DNA from: Clostridiales bacterium
GTDB lineage: Bacteria; Bacillota; Clostridia; Saccharofermentanales; Saccharofermentanaceae
NCBI GenBank assembly: GCA_017551625.1
Contig: JAFZLF010000035.1
Coordinates: 54,253-118,252 of the forward strand
Direction: 5' to 3'
Length of the DNA stretch: 64,000 nt
The notes under the pieces: model-generated
The model's input: the letters and a program-made list of their open reading frames with translations, nothing else
Databases searched by the model: none
What the model was told of the DNA's origin: nothing
Shown: one piece after another, positions 49,301 through 57,775 of the stretch
Layout: every line of letters starts with the position of its first letter
Numbering within the stretch: position 1 is the stretch's first letter
Program-made: the position numbers and the translations under genes

Positions 49301-49753
49301 TCATTTTGCAATATGCACTTTGAAAAACATCGAATTCCGGAGCGGATCCTGGTTCGGGAAGTGCAGATCGTACTCGAGCATCGCCTTCTTTACGAGGTAT
49401 TCCTTCCCGTCGATCACGGTCTCCTCATCCCCCGCTTCCGGGAAGAAAAGGATGTGAAACGTCTCCATCTTCAGATCGAAATCCCCATGGCTCGTGTGCA
49501 TGACGCCCTCGGTCACTTCTCCCTCGCGGAAGGTCATCTCCATCTTGGTCGAGCCGGATCTCGAAAGATGCAGGATCTTCTCTTCTTGCCGATAGCTCAT
49601 CAGGAAGTGTGTCTCGCCCTCTCCCCGGTTCTCCTCCGGCTGGGTCCACGACATACGGATCCGGTCCTCCGAAGTCTCGAAGGTCCCCTCATACAGGTTA
49701 TAATCTTCTGCAAAAGCGCTGGTGATCGTTACCAGGCATGGTATCTTCTCCAT
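49301..49753 (-). CDS. DUF1934 (YwiB-like) beta-barrel protein
   Basis: A 150-residue calycin-like protein. The DUF1934 pattern is visible: ETHFLMSY, GSTKMEMTFREGEV, TSHGDFDLKMETFHI and the C-terminal KKAMLEYDLHF with an Asn (RNSMFFKVHI). Function unknown. AAGGAG precedes the ATG at 49753. It reads toward rpmF but the L32 promoter lies between. Confidence 0.82.
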   Translation of the reverse strand: MEKIPCLVTITSAFAEDYNLYEGTFETSEDRIRMSWTQPEENRGEGETHFLMSYRQEEKILHLSRSGSTKMEMTFREGEVTEGVMHTSHGDFDLKMETFHILFFPEAGDEETVIDGKEYLVKKAMLEYDLHFPNQDPLRNSMFFKVHIAK

Positions 49754-49917
49754 CTCGTTCTCCTTTTTCAAAGGTGAATATATTATAAATCATGTATTGA
49801 GATTTGGAACAAAATAGTAAATAATATGCATGGTCTATCCAGTTTGAATTTGATTACAGCGAGATTTCTCCCCGGTTGATCCGCCGTGAGATCTCAGTAG
49901 CATTACGGAATATACAC

Positions 49918-50901
49918 ATGAGAGATTTTACGGTATCAGAAAAAAGCAGTGGCAAAAGGGTCATCCGCGCGGCGATCCTCGAATTCCCGAACCTGACGCC
50001 CGGCGCCCTGCAAAGAGCGCTGAAACACAAGGATATCCGCATCAACGGCAAGCGTATCACCTCCGATACGGTCGTAAACGAGGGCGACCACGTCGAGTTG
50101 TGGCTCCCGGAAGTGCTTTTCGAGAAGAAACCGGAGAAGAAGCAGGACACGAAAAAGCCGGAATTTGACGACTACAAGGTCGTCTCCGAGACCGACGATC
50201 TCCTCCTAGTCAATAAGCGTCAGGGACTCGCCGTACATGGCGGTAAGGGCATGAGCGGCGACTGTCTTATCGATATTCTCCGCAGAGACTACCATAACCC
50301 CTCTCTCGACCTGTGCCACCGGATCGACATGAATACCGGCGGACTGATTCTGACCGCAAAAAATAAGAAAGCCCTCGAGGACGCGATCGCGCTCTTTAAG
50401 GCCAATACGATCACAAAGCGTTACCGCTGTCTCGTCCGCGGCGTACCCACAGTCGGAAATAACGTCATCTGTCAGGACGAGGCCATCATGAAGGAGGTCT
50501 CCGCCTATCTCGAGAAGCCCCCGACGGGAAATGTATTCATCCACGACATCCCGAAAGAAGGCGACCTTCCGATCACCTCCCGCTACCGCGTGCTCCGGGT
50601 ATATAACGGAGCCGGTCCGGATGGTGAAGACGTCTCGGATATCGAGGTCGAACTCGTGACCGGAAGGACACACCAGATCCGCGCCCAGTTTGCGCATCTC
50701 GGACACCCGATCATCGGCGACGGCAACTACGGGAGGAATCAGTACAACCTGCATTTCAGAAATCTCCGTGGCGGGAAAGTCCGCTATCAGCAGCTCTTCG
50801 CCTCCACCCTTCTCTTCGGGAAGATCCCGAGGGAGAATGTCCATTATAAGCTCAGCGGGCGGTCATTCTCGATCGAACCGCTCTACGACGTGAAGCTGTG
50901 A
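49918..50901 (+). CDS. RluA family pseudouridine synthase
   Basis: A 327-residue enzyme. An S4-like RNA-binding domain (about 1-65) precedes the catalytic domain with CHRIDMNTGG, whose Asp is the nucleophile that attacks uridine. The C-terminal motif is RTHQIRAQFAHLGHPIIGDGNYG. It resembles RluC/RluD types acting on 23S rRNA; the exact target is unknown. No clear ribosome site marks ATG 49918; a TTG at 49876 would add 14 residues. Followed 18 bp later by the cyclophilin gene. Confidence 0.88.
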   Translation: MRDFTVSEKSSGKRVIRAAILEFPNLTPGALQRALKHKDIRINGKRITSDTVVNEGDHVELWLPEVLFEKKPEKKQDTKKPEFDDYKVVSETDDLLLVNKRQGLAVHGGKGMSGDCLIDILRRDYHNPSLDLCHRIDMNTGGLILTAKNKKALEDAIALFKANTITKRYRCLVRGVPTVGNNVICQDEAIMKEVSAYLEKPPTGNVFIHDIPKEGDLPITSRYRVLRVYNGAGPDGEDVSDIEVELVTGRTHQIRAQFAHLGHPIIGDGNYGRNQYNLHFRNLRGGKVRYQQLFASTLLFGKIPRENVHYKLSGRSFSIEPLYDVKL

Positions 50902-50919
50902 GAAAAGGAAAGACGAACT

Positions 50920-51576
50920 ATGAAAGGACTATTTAATAATTTATTCGACAGATTAATCCGTGACCAGAGCGGAGATGCGCGCCTCAGGCGGATACTGATC
51001 GATATTGCGATCGGGATCGTGATCCTCATTCTGGTCTTTGCGCTTCCCTCCTGCTCCTCTACAAGATACGAGAAGAAGCAGGTCGGCAAGCACCACGTCG
51101 AGATCGAGGTCGAGGGCTACGGCGTGATCAAGCTCGAGCTCGATGGCGACAATGCCCCCATCACCGTGGAGAACTTCCTTGAACTGGCACGATCCGGCAT
51201 CTATAACGGATCGACCTTCCACAGGATCATCAACGGATTTATGGTCCAGGGCGGCCGTGCGCCGGAAGGCTGGACCGGAGCTGCCCCGAAGAACATCATC
51301 GGCGAGTTCTCCGCAAACGGAGTAAACAATCCGACCAAGCACCTGCGCGGCACCATCTCCATGGCCCGGACCGCGAACAACTACAACAGCGCTTCGTCCG
51401 AGTTTTTCATCTGTCACCGTGACCGTCCCGACATCGACGGCCAGTACGCCGCCTTCGGCCAGGTCACCGAGGGGATTGAGATCATCGACCTGCTGGCAGA
51501 GATCCCCGTCGGCGAGAACGGCGCTGTCGCTCCCGAAGACCAGCCCATCATCAAGGAGATCCGCGTGATCGACTAA
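50920..51576 (+). CDS. Membrane-anchored cyclophilin-type peptidyl-prolyl isomerase
   Basis: A 218-residue protein. After a 24-residue basic cytoplasmic tail there is a transmembrane or signal segment (about 25-44) ending ALPSCSS, where Cys45 might be lipidated although Pro in the lipobox is unusual. The cyclophilin domain (about 57-218) has [13 protein letters not shown], the active-site Arg and Phe, and [10 protein letters not shown]. It would aid folding of exported proteins. Probably co-transcribed with the RluA gene. Confidence 0.88.
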   Translation: MKGLFNNLFDRLIRDQSGDARLRRILIDIAIGIVILILVFALPSCSSTRYEKKQVGKHHVEIEVEGYGVIKLELDGDNAPITVENFLELARSGIYNGSTFHRIINGFMVQGGRAPEGWTGAAPKNIIGEFSANGVNNPTKHLRGTISMARTANNYNSASSEFFICHRDRPDIDGQYAAFGQVTEGIEIIDLLAEIPVGENGAVAPEDQPIIKEIRVID

Positions 51577-51645
51577 GCAATCTACGCGCTCCGAAACATC
51601 CGTTACGGACGCAAATCACGATAAAGAGAACACAGGGGAACACAA

Positions 51646-54033
51646 ATGAATCTTGCCGAACTGAAGACCGGACATCATGCAGTCATAACGAGCGTAGGAG
51701 GTGAAGGCGCGCTGCGCCAGCACTTCCTCGATATGGGCGTCATTCCCGGCGCAAAAGTGAAACTCGAAAAGCTCGCCCCGATGGGCGACCCGATGGAGCT
51801 TCGCATCCACGGTTACGAGCTGACACTTCGCCTCGACGATGCACGCCTCATCGGGATCGAGCCCTTCGAGGAGAAAGAGGAAATCCCTGACGAGAAGGAT
51901 CCGGTGGTAGATAATACCGGCAAGAAAAAGAAGGAACGCCGCATCATCATCGCCCACCCGGGTCTCGGCGAAGGCGGCAAATACCACGTCAAGGCCGATG
52001 AGGATCCGCTCCCCGACGGAACGAAGCTCACTTTCGCCCTCGCCGGAAACCAGAACTCCGGTAAGACCACACTCTTTAATCAGCTCACTGGAAGTAACCA
52101 GCACGTCGGAAACTTCCCCGGCGTCACCGTCGACAGGAAAAGCGGCGCCATCAAAGGGCATCCCGATACGGAGATTACCGATCTTCCGGGAATATACAGT
52201 ATGTCCCCGTATACGGCAGAGGAGATCGTCTCCCGCCAGTTCATCCTCGACGAGAAGCCCTGTGGCATCATCAACATCGTCGACGCGACGAACATCGAGC
52301 GTAACCTCTACCTGACCATGCAGCTCATGGAGCTCAATGTCCCGATCGTCCTCGCCCTGAACATGATGGACGAGATCCGCGGCAACGGCGGTTCCATCCT
52401 CGTCAACCAGATGGAGCACGAGCTGGGCATCCCGGTCGTACCAATCTCCGCAGCGAAAAACGAAGGTATCCGCGAGCTCGTCGACCACGCCCTCCACGTC
52501 GCGAAATACCAGGAACGTCCCGGACGCCTCGACTTCTGCGATGAGAACGACAAGGGCGGCGCGATCCATAGGTGCCTCCACAGCATCATGTTCCTCATCG
52601 CCGACCATGCCAGAGAAGCCGGCATCCCCGAAAGATTCGCTGCGACCAAGCTCGTCGAGGGCGACACGCGTGTACTCGACCGCCTGAACCTCGACCAGAA
52701 CGAGAAAGAGACACTCGAGCATATCATCCTGCAGATGGAAGAAGAATCCGGCATGGACCGCTCCGCAGCCATCGCCGATATGCGTTTCACATTCATCCAG
52801 AAGCTCGTCGACCGCACCGTCATCAAGCCAAAAGAGAGCAAGGAGCACCAGCGGAGCCGCGCCATAGACAAAGTCCTCACCGGCAAGTTTACGGCCATCC
52901 CGGCCTTTATTCTCATCATGGCCGCGGTATTCTTCCTGACCTTTAACGTCATCGGTGCTTTCTTCCAGGGACTTCTCGAGCGAGGCATCGAATCGCTCAC
53001 CTCAGTGGTCGCTGATGCGCTCGTCTCCTGGAACGTCAACGAAGTCGTCCGTTCGCTCGTGATCGATGGCATCTTCACCGGCATCGGCTCTGTCCTTTCG
53101 TTTCTTCCGGTCATCGTTACGCTGTTCTTCTTCCTGTCTCTCCTCGAGGACACAGGATATATGGCCAGGATCGCTTTTGTCATGGACAAATTCTTAAGAA
53201 AAATCGGCCTGTCCGGCCGCTCTATCGTTCCGATGCTCATCGGCTTCGGCTGTACCGTCCCGGGCGTCATGGCCAGCCGCACGCTCCCCTCCGAGCGAGA
53301 CCGTAAGATGACGATCCTGCTGACCCCGTTCATGAGCTGCTCGGCCAAACTCCCGATCTACGGCTTCTTTGCCCGAGCCTTCTTCCCGAGATATAGCGGC
53401 CTCATCATGGTCTCTCTATACTTCATCGGGATCTTCACAGGCATCCTCATCGCGCACATCACCAAGAACACCGTATTCAAGGGCCACGCTGTCCCCTTCG
53501 TCATGGAGCTCCCGAACTACCGCATGCCGGGTGCCCGAAACGTCGCGCAGCTCCTCTGGGAGAAAGCCAAAGACTTCCTGCAGCGCGCCTTCACGATCAT
53601 CCTCATCGCCTCGATCGCGATATGGTTCCTGCAGTCCTTTGATCTCGGATTGAACCTGGTCGATGACTCGAGCCGCAGCATCCTCGCCGGTGTGGCCGGA
53701 TTGATCGCGCCGGTCTTCTCTCCTCTGGGATTCGGCGACTGGCGTTTCTCGACCGCGCTGATCACGGGCTTCATGGCCAAGGAAAGCGTCGTCTCTACGC
53801 TAAACGTCCTGGTCGGATCAGGAGATGCGATCCTGCCGCTTCTGACACCACTATCCGCGATGTCGCTTCTCGTCTTCTGCCTCCTGTACACCCCGTGCAT
53901 CGCCGCAGTCGCCTCCGTCAGGAGAGAGCTTGGCGCGAAGTGGGCCGCCACCATCGTGGTCTTCCAGTGTGTGATCGCATGGATCGCCGCATATGCCGTA
54001 CACCTGATCGGCGTACTGCTCGGATTGGGCTGA
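51646..54033 (+). CDS. feoB: Ferrous iron transporter: FeoA-FeoB fusion
   Basis: A 795-residue protein. Residues 1-75 are a FeoA SH3-like domain (GGEGALRQHFLDMGVIPGAKV ... ELRIHGYELTLR). A charged linker (about 78-125) leads to the FeoB G-domain (G1 GNQNSGKTT, G2 NFPGVTV, G3 DLPGIYSM, G4 NMMD), then the helical core with Gate motifs GFGCTVPGVMASR and FMAKESVVSTLNVL. It imports Fe2+ in anaerobes. Separate feoA genes are absent. No Fur box was recognised upstream. Confidence 0.95.
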   Translation: MNLAELKTGHHAVITSVGGEGALRQHFLDMGVIPGAKVKLEKLAPMGDPMELRIHGYELTLRLDDARLIGIEPFEEKEEIPDEKDPVVDNTGKKKKERRIIIAHPGLGEGGKYHVKADEDPLPDGTKLTFALAGNQNSGKTTLFNQLTGSNQHVGNFPGVTVDRKSGAIKGHPDTEITDLPGIYSMSPYTAEEIVSRQFILDEKPCGIINIVDATNIERNLYLTMQLMELNVPIVLALNMMDEIRGNGGSILVNQMEHELGIPVVPISAAKNEGIRELVDHALHVAKYQERPGRLDFCDENDKGGAIHRCLHSIMFLIADHAREAGIPERFAATKLVEGDTRVLDRLNLDQNEKETLEHIILQMEEESGMDRSAAIADMRFTFIQKLVDRTVIKPKESKEHQRSRAIDKVLTGKFTAIPAFILIMAAVFFLTFNVIGAFFQGLLERGIESLTSVVADALVSWNVNEVVRSLVIDGIFTGIGSVLSFLPVIVTLFFFLSLLEDTGYMARIAFVMDKFLRKIGLSGRSIVPMLIGFGCTVPGVMASRTLPSERDRKMTILLTPFMSCSAKLPIYGFFARAFFPRYSGLIMVSLYFIGIFTGILIAHITKNTVFKGHAVPFVMELPNYRMPGARNVAQLLWEKAKDFLQRAFTIILIASIAIWFLQSFDLGLNLVDDSSRSILAGVAGLIAPVFSPLGFGDWRFSTALITGFMAKESVVSTLNVLVGSGDAILPLLTPLSAMSLLVFCLLYTPCIAAVASVRRELGAKWAATIVVFQCVIAWIAAYAVHLIGVLLGLG

Positions 54034-54122
54034 TATCATCCCCTCTCACAGACCACGCCGATATCATATTCATTGTCTTTTTGTTGTGTTTCTGACTTGT
54101 GCAAACTTAAATTTTCGCTGAG

Positions 54123-54157
54123 AAAAAACGGATCCCGCTGTGAATCACAGCGGGATC
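54123..54157 (-). terminator. Strong intrinsic terminator pointing to the minus strand
   Basis: A perfect 12 bp stem (54146-54157 with 54131-54142) with a 3-base loop, then CGTTTTTTCTC on the minus strand. On the plus strand no T run follows, so it does not end feoB but a minus-strand transcript from the feoB-araC gap. Confidence 0.85.
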
Positions 54158-54308
54158 GTAACGAAATCGTTTTCTGCACCATAAAGTGTGTCATGAATAA
54201 TGCAGAAAGTTGTCAACAAGCGGGGAGCCAGAGATGTGTGCGTCAGAAAGATGGCAAACTTTCTCTAACGGAGGCATTGGGGTTGTCTTTTCACACGACT
54301 CCCGACTT
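54131..54308 (-). ncRNA. Candidate small structured RNA in the feoB-araC gap
   Basis: No open frame fits here, but the minus strand folds into an ordered set of helices. AAGTCGGGAG (54299-54308) pairs with CTCCCCGCTT (54218-54227), with GTGTG/CACAC inside. Then come a TTTCTGCA/TGCAGAAA hairpin (54171-54213), a small AACGA/TCGTT hairpin and the terminator. A TAGAAT -10 (54315-54320) would start transcription at about 54308; no convincing -35 was seen. The unpaired loop AACCCCAAUGCCUCC includes an anti-Shine-Dalgarno stretch (54270-54276). Confidence 0.5.
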
Positions 54309-54477
54309 GATTTTATTCTAATACTTTTTAGAAAAATCGATACCAAATTTTTGCACTTTATGTCATAATAATGTTGTAAGTTTATTTACGTATGGGGTTG
54401 TTAAGAATCGTCCTATCCGGGCGAGATGGATGCGTATCCGCGGCAACGGGTGCATCCCGGCAGAAGGAGGCAGAATC

Positions 54478-55341
54478 ATGAATCAGGATGTTAACCAGGA
54501 ACTGCAGCGATTGCTGTTTATGCAGAGAGAACATCTCTTAGTGCGCTCTTCCTACGAGCACGAAGTAGACTTTTACGATCTCGTCGCTACGGGGCAGACC
54601 GAAGAAGTCATGCGACAGGTCCGAGAGTACCACATCTCCGAGCTCCGCGGCGTCGGCACGCTCTCACCCGACAGACTCCGGAATGTCCGCTATCACCTGA
54701 TCATCTCGATCGCCATGATCGCCCGCTATTGCATCAACTACGGCATGGATGTCGAGACCTCCTATTCCCTCTCCGACATCTACATCCAGAAATGCGATGC
54801 CGCCACGTCGACATCCCAGCTCGACGAGATCCAGCAGGAATGCATCGAGGACTACTGCACGAGGATGCGCGCACTGCGTCTCGACAACATCTTCAGCAAG
54901 CACGTCGTCCGCGCCATCGAGTATATCTACAGTCACCTGCAGGACCGGATCCTCGTACCGGACCTCTCCGAGTACCTAGGACTTAACGATGCCTATTTCA
55001 GCAAGCTCTTCAAAAAAGAGACCGGCGTATCCGTCAGTGATTTCATCCGCATCAAGAAGATCGAGGCCGCCAAGCATATGCTCAAGCACTCTGATCATTC
55101 ATGCCTTTCCATCTCCCAGTTCCTGTCCTTCTCGACGCAGAGCCACTTCATCCAGGCCTTTAAGAAACAGACCGGAATGACACCGGAAGAATACAGAAAA
55201 CAGAACTTCCACAGAGCTTTTCCGAAAGATAGCAAGTCCAAACAGGGCGAAGCACTTCCGGTCGAGCACACCGAGGAAGAACTCATCCGCCTGCTCGAAG
55301 AAGCCAAGAGCAAGAATATCTCCTCTCCGCCGAAGAACTGA
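54478..55341 (+). CDS. AraC family transcriptional regulator
   Basis: A 287-residue regulator. The C-terminal AraC/XylS domain (about 155-255) has both helix-turn-helix units (VPDLSEYLGLNDAYFSKLFKKE and SISQFLSFSTQSHFIQAFKKQTGMTPEEYRK). The N-terminal 150 residues are helical with no cupin or receiver. A charged tail ends the protein. AAGGAGGCAG sits just before the ATG at 54478; an upstream extension in frame is rejected. No target gene is evident; the GNAT gene converges on it. Confidence 0.88.
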   Translation: MNQDVNQELQRLLFMQREHLLVRSSYEHEVDFYDLVATGQTEEVMRQVREYHISELRGVGTLSPDRLRNVRYHLIISIAMIARYCINYGMDVETSYSLSDIYIQKCDAATSTSQLDEIQQECIEDYCTRMRALRLDNIFSKHVVRAIEYIYSHLQDRILVPDLSEYLGLNDAYFSKLFKKETGVSVSDFIRIKKIEAAKHMLKHSDHSCLSISQFLSFSTQSHFIQAFKKQTGMTPEEYRKQNFHRAFPKDSKSKQGEALPVEHTEEELIRLLEEAKSKNISSPPKN

Positions 55342-55348
55342 TCCTGTT

Positions 55349-55798
55349 TTACAGATTGTACTGCATGAAGTTTCCGTTCTTCTTGAACCCGAAGTTCGTG
55401 TAGAGCAGCACACCCATATCCGATGCGGTGATCTGCACGGCGCCGCAGCCGTATTCTCTCGCCTCCCCGACGACACGCGAGAGCAGTTCTCTGGCGATAC
55501 CCTGTCTTCTGTAACCCGGATCACAGAACATACTCGACAGAAGTCCGATCCGGCCGGTCGGACAGCCAAAATACGGCGGTTTCTCGACAAACGACATACC
55601 GCTGGTGCCGACGATCTTCTCTCCATCCATCGCAAGCCAGGACACGAATGTACCGTCCGCCATATGCCGATGGTAATAGTCAAGAAGTGCCGGTACGAGA
55701 TCGATGTCCTCGGTCGCACCTTCCTCACGAAGCTGTCGGATGCGGATCTCGATGAAAGTATTCAGTTGTTCTTCCGTTAGTCTTTGATAAGTAATCAT
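55349..55798 (-). CDS. GNAT family N-acetyltransferase
   Basis: A 149-residue acetyltransferase. Motif A is GLLSSMFCDPGYRRQGIARELL (the RxxGxA acetyl-CoA loop), followed by the LYTNFGFKK strand near the end. Substrate unknown. AAGGAG selects the ATG at 55798, 10 bp after the ACT-domain gene, so they are co-transcribed. Confidence 0.88.
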   Translation of the reverse strand: MITYQRLTEEQLNTFIEIRIRQLREEGATEDIDLVPALLDYYHRHMADGTFVSWLAMDGEKIVGTSGMSFVEKPPYFGCPTGRIGLLSSMFCDPGYRRQGIARELLSRVVGEAREYGCGAVQITASDMGVLLYTNFGFKKNGNFMQYNL

Positions 55799-55808
55799 AA
55801 TCTTCTCC

Positions 55809-56174
55809 TTAGCAGACCTCATATCCGGCCTTCTCCAGAGCCTCCATCGCCCGCTCGAAGTTCTCTTCCTTCACGAGAATATAGTCTGTGTTATATGTTG
55901 AAACGGCGAAGATCCCGATTTCGTTTTCCGCTAGGATACCCGATATCTTCGACAGGATCCCGATCAGCGAGAAATCCAGAACACCCTCGATCCGGAAGGC
56001 CTTCCAGCCGTCGTCCCTCTCCGTCGTGTTTCCCGGAACCGCTTCGGTCCGACAGACCAGAGAAAGCTCTTCATCGGTTTTTCCGACGAATACGAACTCG
56101 TCTTTCAGGTCGATACCCGAAGCATCGGAGACCTTGCATACACTGAAGTTATATGGCAGTTTCTTAAGTACCAT
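55809..56174 (-). CDS. ACT domain protein (aspartate kinase-like ACT_7)
   Basis: A 121-residue protein with two ACT-like repeats. The N-terminal half carries DEFVFVGKTDEELSLVCRT and the C-terminal half WKAFRIEGVLDFSLIGILSKISGILAENEIGIFAVSTYNTDYILV, the pattern of the small CASTOR/ACT_7 amino acid sensors. It may bind an amino acid ligand. Upstream of and coupled with the GNAT gene. Confidence 0.85.
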   Translation of the reverse strand: MVLKKLPYNFSVCKVSDASGIDLKDEFVFVGKTDEELSLVCRTEAVPGNTTERDDGWKAFRIEGVLDFSLIGILSKISGILAENEIGIFAVSTYNTDYILVKEENFERAMEALEKAGYEVC

Positions 56175-56241
56175 TTTCTCTCTCCTGTTTAGTTATTCAG
56201 CCATCAGAACAAAATCGAACCCGACACACGCATCCAAGGGC

Positions 56242-56736
56242 TTATCGCGCTATCAGCATCGGCATCAGTTCTTTTAGCGCGGTATACTCACGAAGATACA
56301 TACCTCTTCGCATCTCGTCCGTATCCGTGTAATCCGCGTGCCTCGAAAAGATCTGTGTGATCTCATCGATGGGGAGCCAGCGAGGTTCCATGCCGACTTC
56401 TATTTCCCGCTCCGTCATAGCGATCTTACCCTCACCCACTACGGTGCAGAGAAAGTAGCGACTCACGAACTTCCACTCTTCGTAAAACTCATCGATCTCC
56501 AGGAGGCAATCTGAAGGTTCGACCAGAAGTCCGGTTTCTTCCTCCATCTCACGGATCAGACAGTTCTTCTCGTCCTCACCCTCTTCGAGTCCGCCACCGG
56601 GGATCATCCACTGATCCGTCACGGTCTCATATGACAGGAGAAGTTTACCATCCTTAACGACCAATCCGCGACACGCCGTTCTCTCTTTCTCCCAAGTGTC
56701 AAAAGAATTCAGGCCATGTATCTCTATTGTTTTCAT
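56242..56736 (-). CDS. NUDIX hydrolase
   Basis: A 164-residue hydrolase. The Nudix box GGGLEEGEDEKNCLIREMEEETGL follows the GX5EX7REUXEEXGU consensus. The N-terminal CRGLVVKDGKLLLSYE strand is typical. The substrate, probably a nucleoside diphosphate derivative, cannot be told. It is the right-hand chromosomal neighbour of the accessory islet and reads away from it. Confidence 0.9.
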   Translation of the reverse strand: MKTIEIHGLNSFDTWEKERTACRGLVVKDGKLLLSYETVTDQWMIPGGGLEEGEDEKNCLIREMEEETGLLVEPSDCLLEIDEFYEEWKFVSRYFLCTVVGEGKIAMTEREIEVGMEPRWLPIDEITQIFSRHADYTDTDEMRRGMYLREYTALKELMPMLIAR

Positions 56737-56816
56737 GTGTTCTCCATTTGCCTTCTAAATCATATCTTTCTGAACCATACCGGTTCATTATAGCATCTCA
56801 CTTCTCACGAAAGAAG

Positions 56817-56870
56817 TTCCGACCTGAGTTTGTCGCCCAGCCAATAGTGTAATTACAACTCAAGGTCGAA
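56817..56870. repeat. Imperfect inverted repeat at the left edge of the islet
   Basis: TTCCGACCTGAGTTTG (56817-56832) and CAACTCAAGGTCGAA (56856-56870) pair imperfectly over about 14 bases. It directly precedes the iterons and may be an element end or a protein-binding site. Confidence 0.5.
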
Positions 56871-56874
56871 CTAA

Positions 56875-56974
56875 ATATCAACCTGAATATAAGTTATATA
56901 TCAACCTGTAATAAATTACATATCAACCTATATAAGTATATATACCAACCTGAATATGATATAAATATCCACCT
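56875..56974 (+). repeat. Five iteron-like direct repeats with a 22-23 bp period
   Basis: ATATCAACCT or a one-base variant (ATACCAACCT, ATATCCACCT) starts at 56875, 56898, 56920, 56942 and 56965. Spacers are AT-rich. Spacing of 22-23 bp equals two helical turns, so all copies face the same side of the helix, as in plasmid replication iterons or cooperative repressor sites. The 430 bp between the Nudix gene and 57167 holds only these, the inverted repeat and a hairpin. Confidence 0.8.
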
Positions 56975-57066
56975 TGATCTTCGTATAGAATTCTTTAGGA
57001 GTAGCAGGAGCGGATCCTGTCGTAGAAGAATCTTTCCTGATTGTGAAAACACTCGCCTGCGTATGC

Positions 57067-57092
57067 ACCCACCCTCCTTAACTCGGGTGGGT
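57067..57092 (+). repeat. GC-rich hairpin upstream of the islet operon
   Basis: ACCCACCC (57067-57074) pairs with GGGTGGGT (57085-57092) over 8 bp with a 10-base loop. It lies 75 bp before the first gene; without a T run it is probably a leader structure. Confidence 0.55.
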
Positions 57093-57166
57093 ACCGACCG
57101 GTTTTACGGGTCCGAAAAGAGATATAGAAACTCGGATCTTCAAATAATTATTTAGGAGGTTTTCAC

Positions 57167-57760
57167 ATGAAAACAAAATCTCTCATTGCAAATGCAATCA
57201 CAGTAACAAAAGCACAGAAGGATCTTTCCATCACACTCTCGAAGAAATATGGAATCAGTCCTCTCAACATCCTTGGCGTACTTGCTGTCACGGATCTTCT
57301 TGCACAGAGCGGCATCGCCACCTGCCCTGAATACAGAAGAAGCCGTTTTGAAGTGAATGGTACTTCGTATGTTGTTCGGGTCACCACCAGGAACTGCGAT
57401 GAACTCCGACCGGATTACGGAAACGTTCTTCCCACGACCAGCTCTGTTTCTCCCTTTGAGAACATCCTCTTCCTGTCGTACAACCCCGGAAGCAAGAGGA
57501 TCACCATCGCCGGCATGATCCGGGCGATCCGTTTCTTTGATGTTGCGATATCGTATGATGCCCACATGCCTCCCATGAACAACAAGGGACATAAAATCGA
57601 GCTTTATGGCAAGAATATCCGCGAATGCCGGATGGACCAGCTCGAGGCGTTTGCACCTGCACTCATATCCTCTGGAAACAAGAAGAACAGCAAGAGCAGG
57701 AGCAATAGTAGTAGGAATAACATCAAGAATACCGACTCCCCGAGCGATGCCGATTCATGA
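57167..57760 (+). CDS. Unknown protein, first gene of the ClpP/VirD4-like operon
   Basis: A 197-residue protein I do not recognise. It looks soluble: a helical N-terminus (KAQKDLSITLSKKYGISPLNILG), a middle beta-rich part (NGTSYVVRVTTRN, NILFLSYNPGSKRITIAGMIRA) and a disordered Ser/Asn/Lys-rich tail from about 168 on. AGGAGG lies 10 bp upstream. It is 15 bp before the ClpP-like gene and its content (Ser, Asn, Lys) differs from neighbours. It may be an adaptor or substrate for the next two products; that is inference. Confidence 0.6.
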   Translation: MKTKSLIANAITVTKAQKDLSITLSKKYGISPLNILGVLAVTDLLAQSGIATCPEYRRSRFEVNGTSYVVRVTTRNCDELRPDYGNVLPTTSSVSPFENILFLSYNPGSKRITIAGMIRAIRFFDVAISYDAHMPPMNNKGHKIELYGKNIRECRMDQLEAFAPALISSGNKKNSKSRSNSSRNNIKNTDSPSDADS

Positions 57761-57775
57761 TAGGAGGCGATGCAA

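Noticed and set aside
54131..54308. 6S RNA
   Set aside because: Size is about right, but the fold is several consecutive hairpins rather than one long rod with a central bubble.
56875..56974. CRISPR array
   Set aside because: Repeats are only about 10 bp with 12-13 bp AT-rich gaps, and no cas gene is nearby; iteron-like repeats fit better.
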